A DNA stretch of 64,000 bases from NCBI RefSeq assembly GCF_943193175.1, contig NZ_CALPDF010000013.1:39865-103864 (forward strand), given 5' to 3'. This document shows positions 18,387 through 29,889 of this stretch, piece by piece. How positions within the stretch are numbered: the stretch's first letter is position 1; each line of letters begins with the position of its first letter. The translations under genes were made by a program, and so were the position numbers. The DNA is from Neobacillus muris. Its GTDB lineage: Bacteria; Bacillota; Bacilli; Bacillales; Cytobacillaceae. The notes beneath the pieces are model-generated. The model was not told the origin of the DNA, did no database searches, and saw only the letters and a program-made list of their open reading frames with translations.

Positions 18387-20477
18387 GTGAATGGACTCTT
18401 ATGGGTCAACCTCATTGCGTTTTTAGCTGTAACCGCTTACGCGATCAGCCTATTCGTTTATGTTGTCAAGACTCGCATCGAGTACATCAAGCTCGGCAAA
18501 AAGAGCGAGTTTGATAACAATGTGAAAGCACGGCTGGAAAAAATCTGGATCAACGTATTTGGACAAAAGAAGCTGTTGAAGGATAAGAAAAGCGGCACAA
18601 TGCACGTGATGTTTTTCTACGGCTTTATACTGGTCCAATTCGGAGCCATTGATTTTATTTGGAAAGGGCTCGCGCCGGGGTCCCATCTGCCGCTCGGCCC
18701 GCTATATCCAGGCTTTACCTTCTTCCAGGAAATCGTCACCTTAATGATTTTAGTGGCAGTGGTCTGGGCTTTCTACCGCCGCTATATTGAAAAATTGGTC
18801 CGGCTAAAACGGAATTTCAAGTCCGGTCTCGTGTTAATTTTTATCGGAGGCCTGATGCTGTCCGTGTTAGTAGGAAATGGCATGGGGATCATCTGGCACG
18901 GGGAAGAGACTTCGTGGACGGAGCCGGTTGCCTCGCTGATCGCCGCTATTTTCTCTGGAATCGGCAAAACCGCGGCTGTCTCGATCTTCTATGTGGCCTG
19001 GTGGATTCACCTGCTGTTCCTGCTGACATTCTTAGTTTACGTGCCCCAGTCGAAGCACGCCCACTTGATTGCCGGTCCGGCCAACGTCTATTTGAACCGT
19101 TTGGAAAAGCCAGGCAAATTGAAAAAGATTGATTTTGAAGATGAATCGCAGGAATCGTTTGGGGTTGGAAAAATTGAAGACTTCACCCAGCTGCAAATGG
19201 TCGATTTCTATGCCTGCGTAGAATGCGGCCGCTGCACCAATATGTGTCCAGCGACAGGAACAGGCAAAATGCTGTCACCAATGGATTTGATTGTGAAAAT
19301 GCGCGATCACTTAACGAATTATGGTGCCTCCGTGACGTCCAAGCAGCCATGGGTGCCGGCCTTTGCATTTGCGAACACAAAAGGCAATCAGCTGGCACTG
19401 GCCGCTGCCGGCCAAGGCGCTGAAGAAGCGGCTGCTGCTTCGGTCTATAACCCAAGCTTAATCGGCGATGTCATTACCGAGGAAGAGATTTGGGCCTGTA
19501 CAACCTGCCGCAACTGTGAGGACCAGTGCCCGGTTATGAACGAGCACGTTGATAAAATTATCGATCTGCGCCGTTATTTAGTTTTAACAGAAGGAAAACT
19601 GGATGCCGATGCCCAGCGTGCCATGACCAACATTGAACGCCAGGGCAACCCTTGGGGATTGAACCGCAAAGAGCGCGAGGACTGGCGCGAGCTTCGTGAG
19701 GATGTTGAGATTAAAACGGTTAAGGAAATGAACAAGGCAGGTGAAGAGTTCGAATACTTATTCTGGGTCGGCTCGATGGGCTCCTACGACAACCGCTCGC
19801 AAAAGATTGCTTTATCTTTCGCCAAGCTGCTGAATGAAGCAGGCGTGAAGTTTGCTATCCTGGGCAACAAGGAGAAAAATTCCGGCGATACCGCCCGCCG
19901 CCTTGGCAACGAGTTCTTGTTCCAGGACTTAGCCGCAAAAAATATCGAGGAATTCAAAAAGGCGGAGGTCAAGAAAATTGTTACCATCGACCCGCATGCC
20001 TACAATATTTTCAAAAATGAATACCCTGATTTTGGGCTGGAGGCAGAGGTCTACCACCATACCGAGGTTCTCTACCAGCTAGTCAAGGAAGGCCGTCTCG
20101 TGCCGAGCCATGAGGTCAACGAAACGATTACGTTCCATGACTCGTGCTACTTAGGCCGCTATAACGACGTCTATGACCCGCCGCGGGAAATTTTAAAATC
20201 GATCCCTGGCGTGAAACTGGTGGAAATGGAACGGAACCGCGAAAAAGGCATGTGCTGCGGCGCTGGCGGCGGACTCATGTGGATGGAGGAAGAAACCGGC
20301 CACCGCATTAACGTAGCCCGTACCGAACAGGCTTTATCGGTCAGCCCGTCCGTCATCAGCTCCGGCTGTCCATACTGCCTGACCATGCTGACCGACGGAA
20401 CCAAAGCAAAAGAAGTCGAAGACAAGGTCTCTACCTATGACGTCGCAGAGCTTCTTGAAAAAGCAGTCTGCGGGTGA
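18387..20477 (+). CDS. fadF: FadF: membrane iron-sulfur oxidoreductase for acyl-CoA oxidation
   Basis: Membrane heterodisulfide-reductase-like protein thought to pass electrons from electron-transferring flavoprotein/acyl-CoA dehydrogenases to the quinone pool. The 696-residue protein (GTG start eight bases after AAAGGGG) has about five N-terminal membrane helices with a DUF3483/NarI-like heme b region, two 4Fe-4S clusters (CVECGRCTNMCP and CTTCRNCEDQCP), and two C-terminal CCG domains (SCYLGRYNDVYDPPREIL and CCGAGGG). Driven by a strong promoter with a FadR-like operator; opens the beta-oxidation cluster. Confidence 0.94.
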   Translation: MNGLLWVNLIAFLAVTAYAISLFVYVVKTRIEYIKLGKKSEFDNNVKARLEKIWINVFGQKKLLKDKKSGTMHVMFFYGFILVQFGAIDFIWKGLAPGSHLPLGPLYPGFTFFQEIVTLMILVAVVWAFYRRYIEKLVRLKRNFKSGLVLIFIGGLMLSVLVGNGMGIIWHGEETSWTEPVASLIAAIFSGIGKTAAVSIFYVAWWIHLLFLLTFLVYVPQSKHAHLIAGPANVYLNRLEKPGKLKKIDFEDESQESFGVGKIEDFTQLQMVDFYACVECGRCTNMCPATGTGKMLSPMDLIVKMRDHLTNYGASVTSKQPWVPAFAFANTKGNQLALAAAGQGAEEAAAASVYNPSLIGDVITEEEIWACTTCRNCEDQCPVMNEHVDKIIDLRRYLVLTEGKLDADAQRAMTNIERQGNPWGLNRKEREDWRELREDVEIKTVKEMNKAGEEFEYLFWVGSMGSYDNRSQKIALSFAKLLNEAGVKFAILGNKEKNSGDTARRLGNEFLFQDLAAKNIEEFKKAEVKKIVTIDPHAYNIFKNEYPDFGLEAEVYHHTEVLYQLVKEGRLVPSHEVNETITFHDSCYLGRYNDVYDPPREILKSIPGVKLVEMERNREKGMCCGAGGGLMWMEEETGHRINVARTEQALSVSPSVISSGCPYCLTMLTDGTKAKEVEDKVSTYDVAELLEKAVCG

Positions 20478-20522
20478 GGCCGTTTGGCGGTCATTGAGAC
20501 CGCCAAGCTCCTAACAAACAAC

Positions 20523-20598
20523 AATAGCAGAGTTGAGTTCTTATCATCATAAAATCTGGAAAATTTTATGTAAAAACAATTCAACTTCTGCTATTTTT
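20523..20598 (+). terminator. Long hairpin terminator after fadF
   Basis: AATAGCAGAGTTGA (20523-20536) pairs with TCAACTTCTGCTATT (20581-20595) with one bulge; a nested CATAAAAT / AATTTTATG stem fills the loop, and TTT follows. Confidence 0.6.
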
Positions 20599-20718
20599 CA
20601 TGTAAAATAGAACCATCGATTAAAACGCTTACATTTCCAGTTGAATTGGGCGTGGGCAGCTTATAAGCCTGCGTGCTTTTTTGGATAAGCATCGAGCGAG
20701 CGTTCAGTCAGTAAATGC
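20580..20718 (+). promoter_or_regulatory. Thiolase operon control region: cre site and FadR-like operator
   Basis: TTAAAACGCTTACA at 20620-20633 matches the cre consensus at 13 of 14 positions and lies just after a possible -10 (TAAAAT 20603-20608, -35 TTCAAC 20580-20585), a place for CcpA repression. GAGCGAGCGTTCAGT (20694-20718 region) matches the fadF operator GAATGAGCATTCAGT (minus-strand reading) except for three transitions, suggesting the same TetR-type regulator. Confidence 0.55.
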
Positions 20719-20761
20719 GGCAATAAAATACTGAATATTGGGAAAAGGGAGAGTGGATCGG

Positions 20762-21943
20762 ATGGGGAAAACGGTCATCTTAAGCGGAGTTCGAACACCA
20801 TTTGGAAAATTTGGCGGTGGATTAAGCAGCTTGAAAGCGGTGGAGCTTGGGGGAATTGCCATCAAGGAGGCATTAAAGCGAGCCGATGTCAGACCTGATG
20901 AGGTGGAGGAAATGATTTTTGGAACGGTCCTCCAAGGAGGACAGGGGCAAATTCCGTCCCGCCAGGCTGCACGCCACGCCGGCCTGCCCTGGGAAGTCAA
21001 AACGGAAACGATTAACAAGGTGTGCGCCTCCGGTTTGCGCAGTGTCACATTGGCGGACCAAATCATCCGTGCCGGCGATGAGGAAGTGATTGTCGCGGGC
21101 GGCATGGAATCGATGAGCAACGCGCCTTATTTTTTGCCAAACGCCAGATGGGGCATGCGGATGAATGATGGGGCTGTGAAGGATTTAATGACTCATGATG
21201 GCCTAAGCTGCAGCTTCACCGGCGTGCATATGGGGACATACGGAAACTCAACGGCGGAGGATTTGGAGATCAGCCGGGAGGCCCAGGATGAGTGGGCATA
21301 TCGCAGTCATCAGCGGGCGATTGCGGCGATTGAAAATGGCAAGCTTGCCGAAGAGATCATTCCAGTCGAGGTGCCGCAGCGCAAAGGGGCCCCAATTGTG
21401 GTTGAACAGGACGAAGCGCCGAGGAAGGATACCACGTTGGAAAAATTGGCAAAGCTCGGACCTGCGTTTGGCGGCGGCACTATAACGGCGGGCAACGCGC
21501 CAGGGGTCAATGACGGGGCCGGAGCGCTTGTGTTAATGAGTGAAGAGCGCGCCATCCGTGAAGGCCGCTCGATTGAAGCGGTGATTATCGGCCAGGCGGC
21601 AGTAGCCGTGGAGGCCAAGGATTTTCCGAAGACGCCTGGGCTGGTCATCAATGAAATTTTACGAAAAACGGGCAAATCGCTAGAGGAAATCGACTTGTTT
21701 GAAATTAATGAGGCATTCGCAGCCGTGGCATTGGCAAGCAAGCAGATTGCCGGCCTTGATCCGGAGAAAGTCAATGTCAATGGCGGTGCGGTGGCCCTCG
21801 GCCACCCCATTGGAGCAAGCGGTGCACGGATCATCATTACATTGATTCACGAGCTGAAGCGGCGCGGCGGCGGCATCGGCATTGCGGCAATTTGCAGCGG
21901 CGGCGGACAGGGCGACGCAATTATGATTAAGGTGGGGGAGTAA
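20762..21943 (+). CDS. Acetyl-CoA C-acyltransferase (thiolase)
   Basis: Thiolase of 393 residues cleaving 3-ketoacyl-CoA (or condensing two acetyl-CoA). The acyl-binding Cys88 is in NKVCASGL, the [10 protein letters not shown] motif and the C-terminal CSGGGQGDA with the second Cys are intact. The ATG at 20762 is eight bases after GGGAG. Followed three bases later by hbd, so translation is coupled. Context with hbd and two acyl-CoA dehydrogenases argues for short-chain/branched-chain acyl-CoA degradation (mmgA-like). Exact chain length preference is not readable from sequence. Confidence 0.93.
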   Translation: MGKTVILSGVRTPFGKFGGGLSSLKAVELGGIAIKEALKRADVRPDEVEEMIFGTVLQGGQGQIPSRQAARHAGLPWEVKTETINKVCASGLRSVTLADQIIRAGDEEVIVAGGMESMSNAPYFLPNARWGMRMNDGAVKDLMTHDGLSCSFTGVHMGTYGNSTAEDLEISREAQDEWAYRSHQRAIAAIENGKLAEEIIPVEVPQRKGAPIVVEQDEAPRKDTTLEKLAKLGPAFGGGTITAGNAPGVNDGAGALVLMSEERAIREGRSIEAVIIGQAAVAVEAKDFPKTPGLVINEILRKTGKSLEEIDLFEINEAFAAVALASKQIAGLDPEKVNVNGGAVALGHPIGASGARIIITLIHELKRRGGGIGIAAICSGGGQGDAIMIKVGE

Positions 21944-21946
21944 AGT

Positions 21947-22798
21947 ATGAAGGTTGAAAAGGTCATGGTGGTTGGAGCCGGTCAGATGGGCTCGGGAATT
22001 GCCCAGGTTTGTGCCCAAGCGGGATATCAAGTTGTTCTAAATGATTTGAAACTAGAATTTGTTGAACGGGGATTAGGGATCGTCAGCAAGAATCTTTCGC
22101 GCAATGTGGAAAAGGGACGGATGACGGAGGCGCAGAAGCAGCAGGTGTTAGACCGGCTGGCCGCATCCACGGAGCTTAACGATGCAGCTGGAGTCGACCT
22201 TGTCATCGAAGCGGCAGTGGAAAACATGGACATCAAGGCGAAGATTTTCGCCCAGCTGGACGAAATCGCCCCGGCACATGCCATCTTAGCAAGCAACACG
22301 TCGTCACTGCCAATCACGGAAATTGCGGCGGTGACCAAGCGTCCGGAAAAGGTCATCGGCATGCATTTTATGAATCCGGTCCCAGTGATGAAGCTGGTCG
22401 AGGTCATCCGCGGCCTGGCAACATCTGATGAAGTCTATCACGTAATCGAAGACATGGCCAAAACATTGAACAAGGTGCCGGTGGAGGTCAATGACTTTCC
22501 AGGATTCGTGGCGAACCGGATTCTGATGCCAATGATCAATGAAGCGATTTATACGCTGTATGAGGGGGTCGCCGCGAAGGAAGCCATTGACGAGGTGATG
22601 AAGCTTGGCATGAACCACCCGATGGGACCGTTAACCCTGGCAGATTTTATCGGCCTGGATACCTGTCTTTACATTATGGAGACCTTGCATGAAGGCTTTG
22701 GCGACGATAAATACCGCCCTTGCCCGCTATTGCGCAAATACGTCAAGGCCGGCTGGCTCGGCAGGAAAACGGGCCGCGGCTTCTACACATACGAGTAA
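21947..22798 (+). CDS. 3-hydroxybutyryl-CoA dehydrogenase
   Basis: NAD(P)-dependent oxidation of 3-hydroxyacyl-CoA to 3-ketoacyl-CoA, 283 residues. Rossmann motif [19 protein letters not shown] at residues 8-26; catalytic His in [17 protein letters not shown]; the substrate-domain signature [19 protein letters not shown] follows. Lies three bases after the thiolase gene and 23 before an acyl-CoA dehydrogenase, equivalent to mmgB in an mmgABC-like order. Confidence 0.95.
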   Translation: MKVEKVMVVGAGQMGSGIAQVCAQAGYQVVLNDLKLEFVERGLGIVSKNLSRNVEKGRMTEAQKQQVLDRLAASTELNDAAGVDLVIEAAVENMDIKAKIFAQLDEIAPAHAILASNTSSLPITEIAAVTKRPEKVIGMHFMNPVPVMKLVEVIRGLATSDEVYHVIEDMAKTLNKVPVEVNDFPGFVANRILMPMINEAIYTLYEGVAAKEAIDEVMKLGMNHPMGPLTLADFIGLDTCLYIMETLHEGFGDDKYRPCPLLRKYVKAGWLGRKTGRGFYTYE

Positions 22799-22821
22799 GT
22801 CCTCCAAAGGAGCGAGGAATC

Positions 22822-23949
22822 ATGAATTTTACTGAAGAACAAGTGATGCTGCAAAAAATGGTCCGTGACTTTGCAGCCAGCGAGATTGAGCCGTTTGTGG
22901 AAAAAATGGAGCAAGGCAAGTTCCCCCGGGAGATTTTAAAAAAAATGGGGCAGCTGGGGCTGATGGGGATCCCGATTCCGGAAACTTACGGCGGCGCCGG
23001 AATGGACTTTATTTCCTATGTGAGCACGATCCATGAATTGTCCAAGGTAAGCGCCACGGTGGGCGTAATCTTGTCGGTTCATACATCGGTTGGCACGAAT
23101 CCGATTCTTTATTTTGGGACAGAGGAGCAAAAGCAAAAATATATTCCCAAGCTGGCTGCCGGGGAATATCTAGGGGCATTTTGTTTGACGGAAGCAGGCT
23201 CGGGCTCCGATGCAGCAAGTCTTAAGACCCGCGCGGTCAGGCAGGGTGACCACTATATCTTGAATGGTGCGAAAATGTTCATTACCAATGGCGGCGAGGC
23301 CGACATCTATATCGTGTTTGCCAAGACAAATCCCGATAAAGGGGCGAGAGGCATCTCGGCGTTTATTGTGGAAAAAACGGCACCGGGCTTTGTGGCCGGC
23401 AAGGATGAAAAGAAAATGGGGCTTCATGGGTCACGGACGGTCCAGCTGACCTTTGAGGATATGCAAGTCCCTGCGGAAAACCTGTTGGGCCGTGAGGGAG
23501 AGGGGTTTAAGATTGCCATGGGCAACCTCGACGTTGGGCGCATTGGGATTGCTGCCCAAGCGCTGGGGATTGCGGAAGCCGCCTTGTCCGCCGCCGCCGC
23601 ATATGCGAAGGAGCGGCATCAGTTTGGCAAGCCGATAGCTGCCCAGCAGGGGATTGCCTTTAAACTGGCGGATATGGCGACCCATGTGGAAGCAGCGAAA
23701 CTATTAGTCTATCAAGCCGCGGATTTGCGGAACCGGGGCGAGAAATGCGGCAAGGAAGCTTCGATTGCCAAGCTGTTTGCCTCACGGACAGCGGTCGAGG
23801 TGGCAACGGAAGCTGTCCAGGTGTTCGGCGGCTATGGCTATACCAAAGACTACCCGGTCGAGCGGTATTTCCGCGATGCAAAGATTACGGAAATCTATGA
23901 GGGCACGAGTGAAATTCAGCGGATGGTGATTAGTAAGCACCTTTTGTAA
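22822..23949 (+). CDS. Acyl-CoA dehydrogenase (short-chain type), first copy
   Basis: FAD enzyme introducing the 2,3-double bond into acyl-CoA, 375 residues. Signature 1 appears as [18 protein letters not shown] and the catalytic Glu is in [19 protein letters not shown] near the C terminus, the placement found in butyryl-CoA dehydrogenases. AAAGGAG precedes the ATG by about ten bases. Cotranscribed with thiolase and hbd. Similar to MmgC/AcdA; 50-60% identity with the second copy is apparent by eye (estimate only). Confidence 0.93.
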   Translation: MNFTEEQVMLQKMVRDFAASEIEPFVEKMEQGKFPREILKKMGQLGLMGIPIPETYGGAGMDFISYVSTIHELSKVSATVGVILSVHTSVGTNPILYFGTEEQKQKYIPKLAAGEYLGAFCLTEAGSGSDAASLKTRAVRQGDHYILNGAKMFITNGGEADIYIVFAKTNPDKGARGISAFIVEKTAPGFVAGKDEKKMGLHGSRTVQLTFEDMQVPAENLLGREGEGFKIAMGNLDVGRIGIAAQALGIAEAALSAAAAYAKERHQFGKPIAAQQGIAFKLADMATHVEAAKLLVYQAADLRNRGEKCGKEASIAKLFASRTAVEVATEAVQVFGGYGYTKDYPVERYFRDAKITEIYEGTSEIQRMVISKHLL

Positions 23950-23993
23950 TTTGATTTGTAAATAATATCCTTTTGCGTGGCCAGCTTCCAATT

Positions 23994-24088
23994 TTTGTAG
24001 AATTGTTGCTGGAATTTGTAGAATCTGAGGGTGATTTTGTAGAATCCACTTTAATTTTTGTAGAATCGCCTGCTGGATTTGTAGAAAT
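23994..24088 (+). repeat. Array C: five TTTGTAGAATC units, exactly 21 bp apart
   Basis: TTTGTAGAAT begins at 23994, 24015, 24036, 24057 and 24078 (the last as TTTGTAGAAATC). The intervening 10-11 bases differ between units. Lies in the 261-base gap between the two acyl-CoA dehydrogenase genes; no gene is present in that gap. Confidence 0.85.
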
Positions 24089-24210
24089 CCGGAAGCTTTA
24101 GCAAATCTTTAAGCCAATTTTTATAAAAAAACCATCCTTTTGACAACGAATCGAACGAAATAAACCGATAAATAGAACGAAATGACCAATCGTAAGGGAG
24201 AGACGTACCA

Positions 24211-25350
24211 ATGAACTTTAAACTAACCGAAGAACATGAAATGATCCGAAAAATGGTCCGGGATTTTGCCAGAAACGAGGTCGCGCCAACCGCTGCGGAA
24301 CGCGATGAGGAAGAACGGTTCGACCGGGAGCTTTTTGAAAAAATGGCCGAACTGGGGCTGACGGGAATCCCGTGGCCGGAGGAATACGGCGGCATCGGCA
24401 GCGACTACCTAGCTTACTGCATTGCCGTTGAAGAACTGTCCCGCATCGATTCCTCGATCGGCGTCACCCTGTCGGCCCATACCTCGCTTGCCTCCTGGCC
24501 GATCTATAAATTTGGCACAGAGGAGCAAAAGCAAAAGTACCTGCGCCCGCTCGCGGAAGGGTCGAAAATGGGGGCCTATGGCCTGACTGAGCCAGGCAGC
24601 GGTTCTGATGCAGGCGGCATGAGGACAACCGCACGGCTGGAGGGTGACCATTATGTGATCAACGGTTCAAAAATTTTCATCACCAATGGCGGCGAGGCCG
24701 AAATCTATGTCGTGTTTGCCTTGACCGACCCATCCAGCCGGCAAAAAGGCACGACTGCTTTTATTATCGAAAAAGATTTCCCAGGATTTTCGGTCGGCAA
24801 AAAAGAAAAGAAACTCGGCATCAGATCATCCCCTACCACTGAATTAATTTTTGAAGACTGTAAAGTTCCCGTTGAAAACCGGCTGGGAGAAGAAGGGGAA
24901 GGATTTAAAATTGCTATGATGACCTTGGACGGCGGCCGCAACGGCATCGCAGCGCAGGCAGTTGGGATTGCTCAGGGGGCGCTTGATGCGGCCGTCGATT
25001 ATGCGAAGGAACGTCATCAATTCGGCAAGCCCATTGCTGCCAACCAAGGCATCAGCTTCAAGCTAGCCGACATGGCCACCAGCATTGAAGCTGCCAGACT
25101 GTTAACCTACCAAGCCGCTTGGCTGGAATCCAATGGCCATCCTTACGGGAAAGAGTCGGCGATGTCGAAACTGTTTGCCGGCGATACAGCAATGAAGGTC
25201 ACAACAGAAGCGGTGCAAATCTTTGGCGGCTACGGCTATACGAAGGACTATCCGGTTGAGCGGTTCATGCGCGATGCGAAAATTACCCAAATCTATGAAG
25301 GCACCCAAGAAATCCAGCGTCTCGTCATTTCGAGAATGCTGACGAAATAA
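24211..25350 (+). CDS. acdA: Acyl-CoA dehydrogenase, second copy (AcdA-like)
   Basis: FAD-dependent acyl-CoA dehydrogenase of 379 residues. [20 protein letters not shown] and the C-terminal catalytic Glu in [20 protein letters not shown] are intact. AAGGGAGAG lies at proper distance from the ATG. It is separated from the first copy by array C but followed 40 bases later by the tetR gene. Paralogues of slightly different substrate range (straight versus branched short chain) are the likely reason for keeping both; this is inference. Confidence 0.93.
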   Translation: MNFKLTEEHEMIRKMVRDFARNEVAPTAAERDEEERFDRELFEKMAELGLTGIPWPEEYGGIGSDYLAYCIAVEELSRIDSSIGVTLSAHTSLASWPIYKFGTEEQKQKYLRPLAEGSKMGAYGLTEPGSGSDAGGMRTTARLEGDHYVINGSKIFITNGGEAEIYVVFALTDPSSRQKGTTAFIIEKDFPGFSVGKKEKKLGIRSSPTTELIFEDCKVPVENRLGEEGEGFKIAMMTLDGGRNGIAAQAVGIAQGALDAAVDYAKERHQFGKPIAANQGISFKLADMATSIEAARLLTYQAAWLESNGHPYGKESAMSKLFAGDTAMKVTTEAVQIFGGYGYTKDYPVERFMRDAKITQIYEGTQEIQRLVISRMLTK

Positions 25351-25390
25351 ATACGGCGGATCGCTTGACTACGATAAAGGCGGTTGAGAT

Positions 25391-26023
25391 ATGAGCAAAA
25401 GGGAGGTTCAGGCTTCGGTCAAGGATGAGCGCCTCGTCCAGAAGCGGCGCGACCAAATGATCAAAGGAGCCGTTGCACTTTTTAAACAAAAGGGGTTTCA
25501 TCGGACGACCACGAGAGAAATTGCCAACGCGGCAGGCTTCAGTATCGGAACGCTGTATGAATACATCCGCACCAAGGAGGATGTCCTTTATTTGGTGTGC
25601 GACAGCATCTATGACCATGTCAGCGACCGGCTGCAGAAGGACCTGGAGCTGAAAAAAGGCAGCATTGAAAGCCTGAAACAGGGAATTGCTGACTTCTTTC
25701 ATGTCATGGATGAAATGCAGGAGGAAATTCTCGTCATGTACCAGGAGGTCAAGTCTTTATCCAAGGACGCCTTGCCCTATGTGCTGAAAAAAGAGACGGA
25801 AATGACGGGCATGTTTGAGAGCCTGCTGGTCAAATGTGTGGAAAATGGCGAGCTCGATTTGTCGGAAAAGCAAGTCAAAATCATCGCTCACGATATTTTT
25901 GTCCAGGGGCAAATGTGGAGCTTTCGCCGCTGGGCGCTAAGAAAATTATTTACTCTTGATGAATACATTGAACTGCAAACCGATCTGCTGTTATCGGGGA
26001 TCAAAAAAGGGGGAGAAGGATGA
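25391..26023 (+). CDS. TetR/AcrR family regulator (FadR-like)
   Basis: A 210-residue repressor with an N-terminal helix-turn-helix (about residues 38-62, [20 protein letters not shown]) and an all-helical ligand domain. Gene overlap of four bases with icmF shows cotranscription with the acyl-CoA genes. The operator-like inverted repeats before fadF and the thiolase gene make it the best candidate to sense acyl-CoA and control this cluster, although a FadR encoded elsewhere could also bind them. Confidence 0.88.
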   Translation: MSKREVQASVKDERLVQKRRDQMIKGAVALFKQKGFHRTTTREIANAAGFSIGTLYEYIRTKEDVLYLVCDSIYDHVSDRLQKDLELKKGSIESLKQGIADFFHVMDEMQEEILVMYQEVKSLSKDALPYVLKKETEMTGMFESLLVKCVENGELDLSEKQVKIIAHDIFVQGQMWSFRRWALRKLFTLDEYIELQTDLLLSGIKKGGEG

Positions 26024-29000
26024 AACCGATGGGAAACTATCAGCCGAAGCATCATATCCGTTTTGTCACGGCATCGAGCCTGTTCGACGGCCACGATGCC
26101 TCGATTAATATTATGCGGCGCATCCTCCAATCAAGCGGGGCTGAGGTGATTCACCTTGGCCATAACCGCTCCGTCGAAGAAGTGGTGAATGCCGCAATTC
26201 AGGAGGACGCCCAGGGGATTGCCATTTCCTCGTATCAAGGCGGGCATGTCGAGTATTTCAAATACATGTACGATTTATTAAAAGAAAAAGGGGCGCCCCA
26301 TATCCGGATTTACGGCGGCGGGGGCGGTGTGATTATTCCTAGGGAAATAAACGAACTGCATGAATATGGCATTGCCCGGATTTTTTCTCCCGACGACGGC
26401 CGGGAGTTCGGGCTGCAAGGCATGATTGATATCATGATCCGGGAATGTGATTTTTCAACCGTCACAGAGGATATTAGCGGGCAGATTGAAAAACTGCCAG
26501 CAGGGGATGTCAACGCCATTGCCAAGCTTATTACATGTGCCGAGCTGCAGGCGGACCAGAATTCCGAGGCGGCGGCCAGTGCTGAATTGGTGCTGGAAAA
26601 AGTCAAACAGCTGGAAAAAACGATTCCGGTAGTGGGAATTACGGGAACAGGCGGCGCTGGAAAAAGTTCGTTGACAGACGAACTCATCAGAAGGTTTATC
26701 AATGAGTTTCCTGACAAAAAAGTTGCTGTGCTGTCTGTTGACCCGACGAAGCAGAAGACAGGCGGGGCGCTGCTTGGCGACCGGATCCGCATGAATGCGA
26801 TTTTTTCGCCCAATGTTTATATGCGCTCGCTTGCGACAAGATCCTCGAAGACGGAGCTGTCGCTCGCGATCAAAGACGCTTTAGCCGTCACGAAATCGGC
26901 CAACTTTGACCTGATTATTGTGGAAACGAGCGGTATCGGCCAGGGTGACGCTGAAATTACCGAGATTTGCGATGTGGCGATGTATGTGATGACTAGCGAG
27001 TTCGGGGCGCCGTCCCAGCTCGAAAAAATCGACATGATTGACTTTGCCGACTTGATTGTGATCAATAAATTTGAGCGCAAAGGCTCAGAGGATGCCAAGC
27101 GCCAGGTACAAAAGCAGTATCAGCGCAGCCATATGCTGTTTGAAAAGGACTTGTCTGAAATGCCGGTCTACGGGACAATTGCCAGCCAGTTCCATGATGC
27201 CGGCACCAATGCATTGTTTGCGGCCCTGATTGAAAGAATAAACGAGAAAATGGGCACGGATTGGCTGACCGCTTTTTCAAAAAAGGCCGTGGTTGAAAAG
27301 CAAAATGTCATTATTCCAACTGACCGCCGTTATTATTTGAGGGAGATCACCGAAACCGTAAGAAATTATCATAAAAGGGCAGAGCAGCAGGCGGATATTG
27401 CCCGCAAATTGTTCCAGCTGGAAGGGGCGATGGCGGCTGTCAAAGAGCAGGGCAGCGGGACTCCCGAAGTGCTGGCGGCTTTGGAAGCGATCAAGCAGGA
27501 AACAGAGGCCCAATTAACACCAGAGTCTAAACGTATTCTTGATAACTGGGAAAAAACGAAGTCAGCCTATAACGGCGGGCAGTTTGTGACAAGAATCCGA
27601 GATAAGGAAATTATTACGGCCTTGACTACTACGAGCCTGTCCGGACTGAAGATTCCGAAGGTTGCCCTGCCGAAGTATAAGGATTATGGGGAAATTCTCC
27701 GCTGGGTATATCGTGAAAATGTGCCAGGTTCGTTCCCGTATACAGCAGGGGTGTTCCCGTTCAAACGTGAGGGTGAGGATCCGAAACGCCAGTTTGCCGG
27801 CGAAGGCACGCCGGAGCGGACGAACCGCCGCTTCCACTATTTATCCAAGGATGATCCGGCCAAACGGCTGAGTACGGCCTTTGATTCGGTGACCCTTTAT
27901 GGAGAGGACCCGGATTACCGTCCGGACATTTACGGGAAGGTCGGTGAGAGCGGAGTCAGCGTTTGTACGTTGGATGACATGAAAAAACTGTACGCCGGGT
28001 TTGATTTGTGCCATCCGTCCACGTCTGTGTCGATGACGATCAATGGCCCGGCTCCGATTATTTTGGCAATGTTTATGAATACGGCGATCGAACAGCAGGT
28101 GAAGAAGAAGGAAGCTGAGCTGGGGCGGGTGCTGACCGTAGAAGAGTTTGCTGAAGTGAAGGCCTATACGCTGCGGACCGTCCGCGGTACGGTGCAGGCG
28201 GATATTTTAAAAGAAGATCAGGGCCAGAACACGTGCATTTTTTCAACGGAATTTGCGCTAAGGATGATGGGGGACATCCAGCAGTATTTCATTGACCATA
28301 AGGTGCGCAACTATTATTCGGTGTCGATTTCCGGCTACCATATTGCGGAGGCGGGAGCGAATCCGATTTCCCAGCTGGCGTTTACTTTGTCAAACGGGTT
28401 TACCTATGTGGAGTACTACTTGAGCCGGGGCATGAACATTGATGATTTTGCGCCGAACCTGTCGTTCTTTTTCTCCAATGGACTGGATCCTGAATATACG
28501 GTGATTGGCCGGGTAGCGCGGCGGATTTGGGCGGCGGTGATGCGTGAGAAGTACGGCGCCAATGAACGCAGCCAAAAGCTGAAATACCATGTTCAGACCT
28601 CTGGGCGCTCGCTGCATGCCCAGGAAATCGACTTTAATGATATCCGCACCACGCTGCAGGCGTTAATGGCTCTGCATGATAATTGCAACTCGCTTCATAC
28701 TAATGCATATGATGAAGCGATCACGACACCGACGGAAGAATCGGTGCGCCGGGCGATGGCGATTCAAATGATCATCACAAAGGAGCATGGCTTGACGAAA
28801 AATGAAAATCCGCTTCAAGGCTCGTTTATTGTGGAGGAGCTTACGGATTTAGTGGAAGAAGCGGTATTGCAGGAGTTTGACCGACTGAATGACCGCGGCG
28901 GGGTGCTTGGGGCAATGGAGACCCAGTATCAGCGCGGCAAAATTCAGGATGAGTCGATGTACTATGAGATGAAAAAACATACGGGTGAACTACCGATCAT

Positions 29001-29289
29001 TGGCGTGAATACCTACTTGAACCCGAATCCTCCTTCCCAAGAGGAAGTCAACAACATGGAGCTGGCCAGGGCAGCCAAGGAAGAAAAAGAACTCCAAATC
29101 GCCAATTTGCGCGCCTTCCAAGCCGCTCACGCTGAACAGGCGCCAGCTGCATTAAACAGGCTAAAACAAACAGCCACAGGCGGCGGCAACATCTTCGCCG
29201 AACTCATGGAAACCGTCAAAGTCGCCAGCCTCGGCCAAATCACCAAAGCCCTATACGAAGTCGGCGGCCAATACCGCCGAAATATGTAA
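26020..29289 (+). CDS. icmF: Fused isobutyryl-CoA mutase IcmF
   Basis: B12-dependent carbon-skeleton mutase interconverting isobutyryl-CoA and n-butyryl-CoA, with its own G-protein chaperone, 1089 residues. Order: cobalamin-binding domain (about 10-145, axial His25 in DGHDAS), MeaB/ArgK-type GTPase with P-loop [12 protein letters not shown] (207-218), linker, then the TIM-barrel mutase domain ([40 protein letters not shown]). Starts inside the tetR stop (ATGA). Links valine/branched acid breakdown to the neighbouring beta-oxidation enzymes. Its final 120 bases are A/C-rich next to REP locus R3. Confidence 0.96.
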   Translation: MKPMGNYQPKHHIRFVTASSLFDGHDASINIMRRILQSSGAEVIHLGHNRSVEEVVNAAIQEDAQGIAISSYQGGHVEYFKYMYDLLKEKGAPHIRIYGGGGGVIIPREINELHEYGIARIFSPDDGREFGLQGMIDIMIRECDFSTVTEDISGQIEKLPAGDVNAIAKLITCAELQADQNSEAAASAELVLEKVKQLEKTIPVVGITGTGGAGKSSLTDELIRRFINEFPDKKVAVLSVDPTKQKTGGALLGDRIRMNAIFSPNVYMRSLATRSSKTELSLAIKDALAVTKSANFDLIIVETSGIGQGDAEITEICDVAMYVMTSEFGAPSQLEKIDMIDFADLIVINKFERKGSEDAKRQVQKQYQRSHMLFEKDLSEMPVYGTIASQFHDAGTNALFAALIERINEKMGTDWLTAFSKKAVVEKQNVIIPTDRRYYLREITETVRNYHKRAEQQADIARKLFQLEGAMAAVKEQGSGTPEVLAALEAIKQETEAQLTPESKRILDNWEKTKSAYNGGQFVTRIRDKEIITALTTTSLSGLKIPKVALPKYKDYGEILRWVYRENVPGSFPYTAGVFPFKREGEDPKRQFAGEGTPERTNRRFHYLSKDDPAKRLSTAFDSVTLYGEDPDYRPDIYGKVGESGVSVCTLDDMKKLYAGFDLCHPSTSVSMTINGPAPIILAMFMNTAIEQQVKKKEAELGRVLTVEEFAEVKAYTLRTVRGTVQADILKEDQGQNTCIFSTEFALRMMGDIQQYFIDHKVRNYYSVSISGYHIAEAGANPISQLAFTLSNGFTYVEYYLSRGMNIDDFAPNLSFFFSNGLDPEYTVIGRVARRIWAAVMREKYGANERSQKLKYHVQTSGRSLHAQEIDFNDIRTTLQALMALHDNCNSLHTNAYDEAITTPTEESVRRAMAIQMIITKEHGLTKNENPLQGSFIVEELTDLVEEAVLQEFDRLNDRGGVLGAMETQYQRGKIQDESMYYEMKKHTGELPIIGVNTYLNPNPPSQEEVNNMELARAAKEEKELQIANLRAFQAAHAEQAPAALNRLKQTATGGGNIFAELMETVKVASLGQITKALYEVGGQYRRNM

Positions 29290-29300
29290 TAGAGGGAATA

Positions 29301-29385
29301 GTGGGGACAGTCCCCCGGCATGGCAACGCGGTAAAGTGCTGGGGGACTGTCCCCCAGCTTGTTAACGCAGTAAAGCAGTGGGAGG
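29301..29385. repeat. REP-like element, locus R3
   Basis: GGGGACAGTCCCCC and GGGGGACTGTCCCCC cores separated by a spacer with AACGCGGTAAAGTGC, then TTAACGCAGTAAAGCAG; begins 12 bases after icmF. Confidence 0.75.
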
Positions 29386-29483
29386 AAGTTCCAAAAATAT
29401 TTTTGGCGGATGTGTTCCAAATATTGTTTTTTCTTATATAATCTATCTTGAGTGTGAACTTCTGTGTTGGGCGGGTGTCAGCG

Positions 29484-29681
29484 ATGAAGGGTATTCAGAT
29501 TGTATTATTTTTGGTTGTTATGGCCTGGCCGTTGTATTACCTTTATGAGCGGCAGCTTGGAGCGATTTCGTTTCTTGTGCTGGCGATTTTTTTTGGCGTG
29601 ATTTCGTATAAGGAGACCAAAAAGCTTAAGGAACAGGACAAATGTGGCGGGAAGAACGGAAAACGGGAAAAAATCAAGTAA
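29484..29681 (+). CDS. Small two-helix membrane protein, unknown
   Basis: A 65-residue product (starts MKGIQIVLFLVVMAWPLYYL) with two hydrophobic helices and a basic tail ending in Lys/Gly-rich sequence. No family recognised. The ribosome site is weak (GGGCGGGTG, about nine bases upstream), so the start and even its coding status are uncertain. It lies between REP locus R3 and the rpoE leader and is G/T-rich on the coding strand. Confidence 0.45.
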   Translation: MKGIQIVLFLVVMAWPLYYLYERQLGAISFLVLAIFFGVISYKETKKLKEQDKCGGKNGKREKIK

Positions 29682-29889
29682 AACCGTTGCTGGAACTAGC
29701 ATAAACGGGAAGAATTTGTTTATAATGAAGAATATGGTTTTCTAGCGGGTGGAGTTTGATCCGGCGCATGGGCGCGCGGTTATGCCGCAGCAATGAACTT
29801 ATATCATTTTTTATACATAACCATACGCAAGAGAAATGTCCGTTAACCACTCTAATTAGGGTGTCAAATAGAGAAAGGAAGTGCCGATA

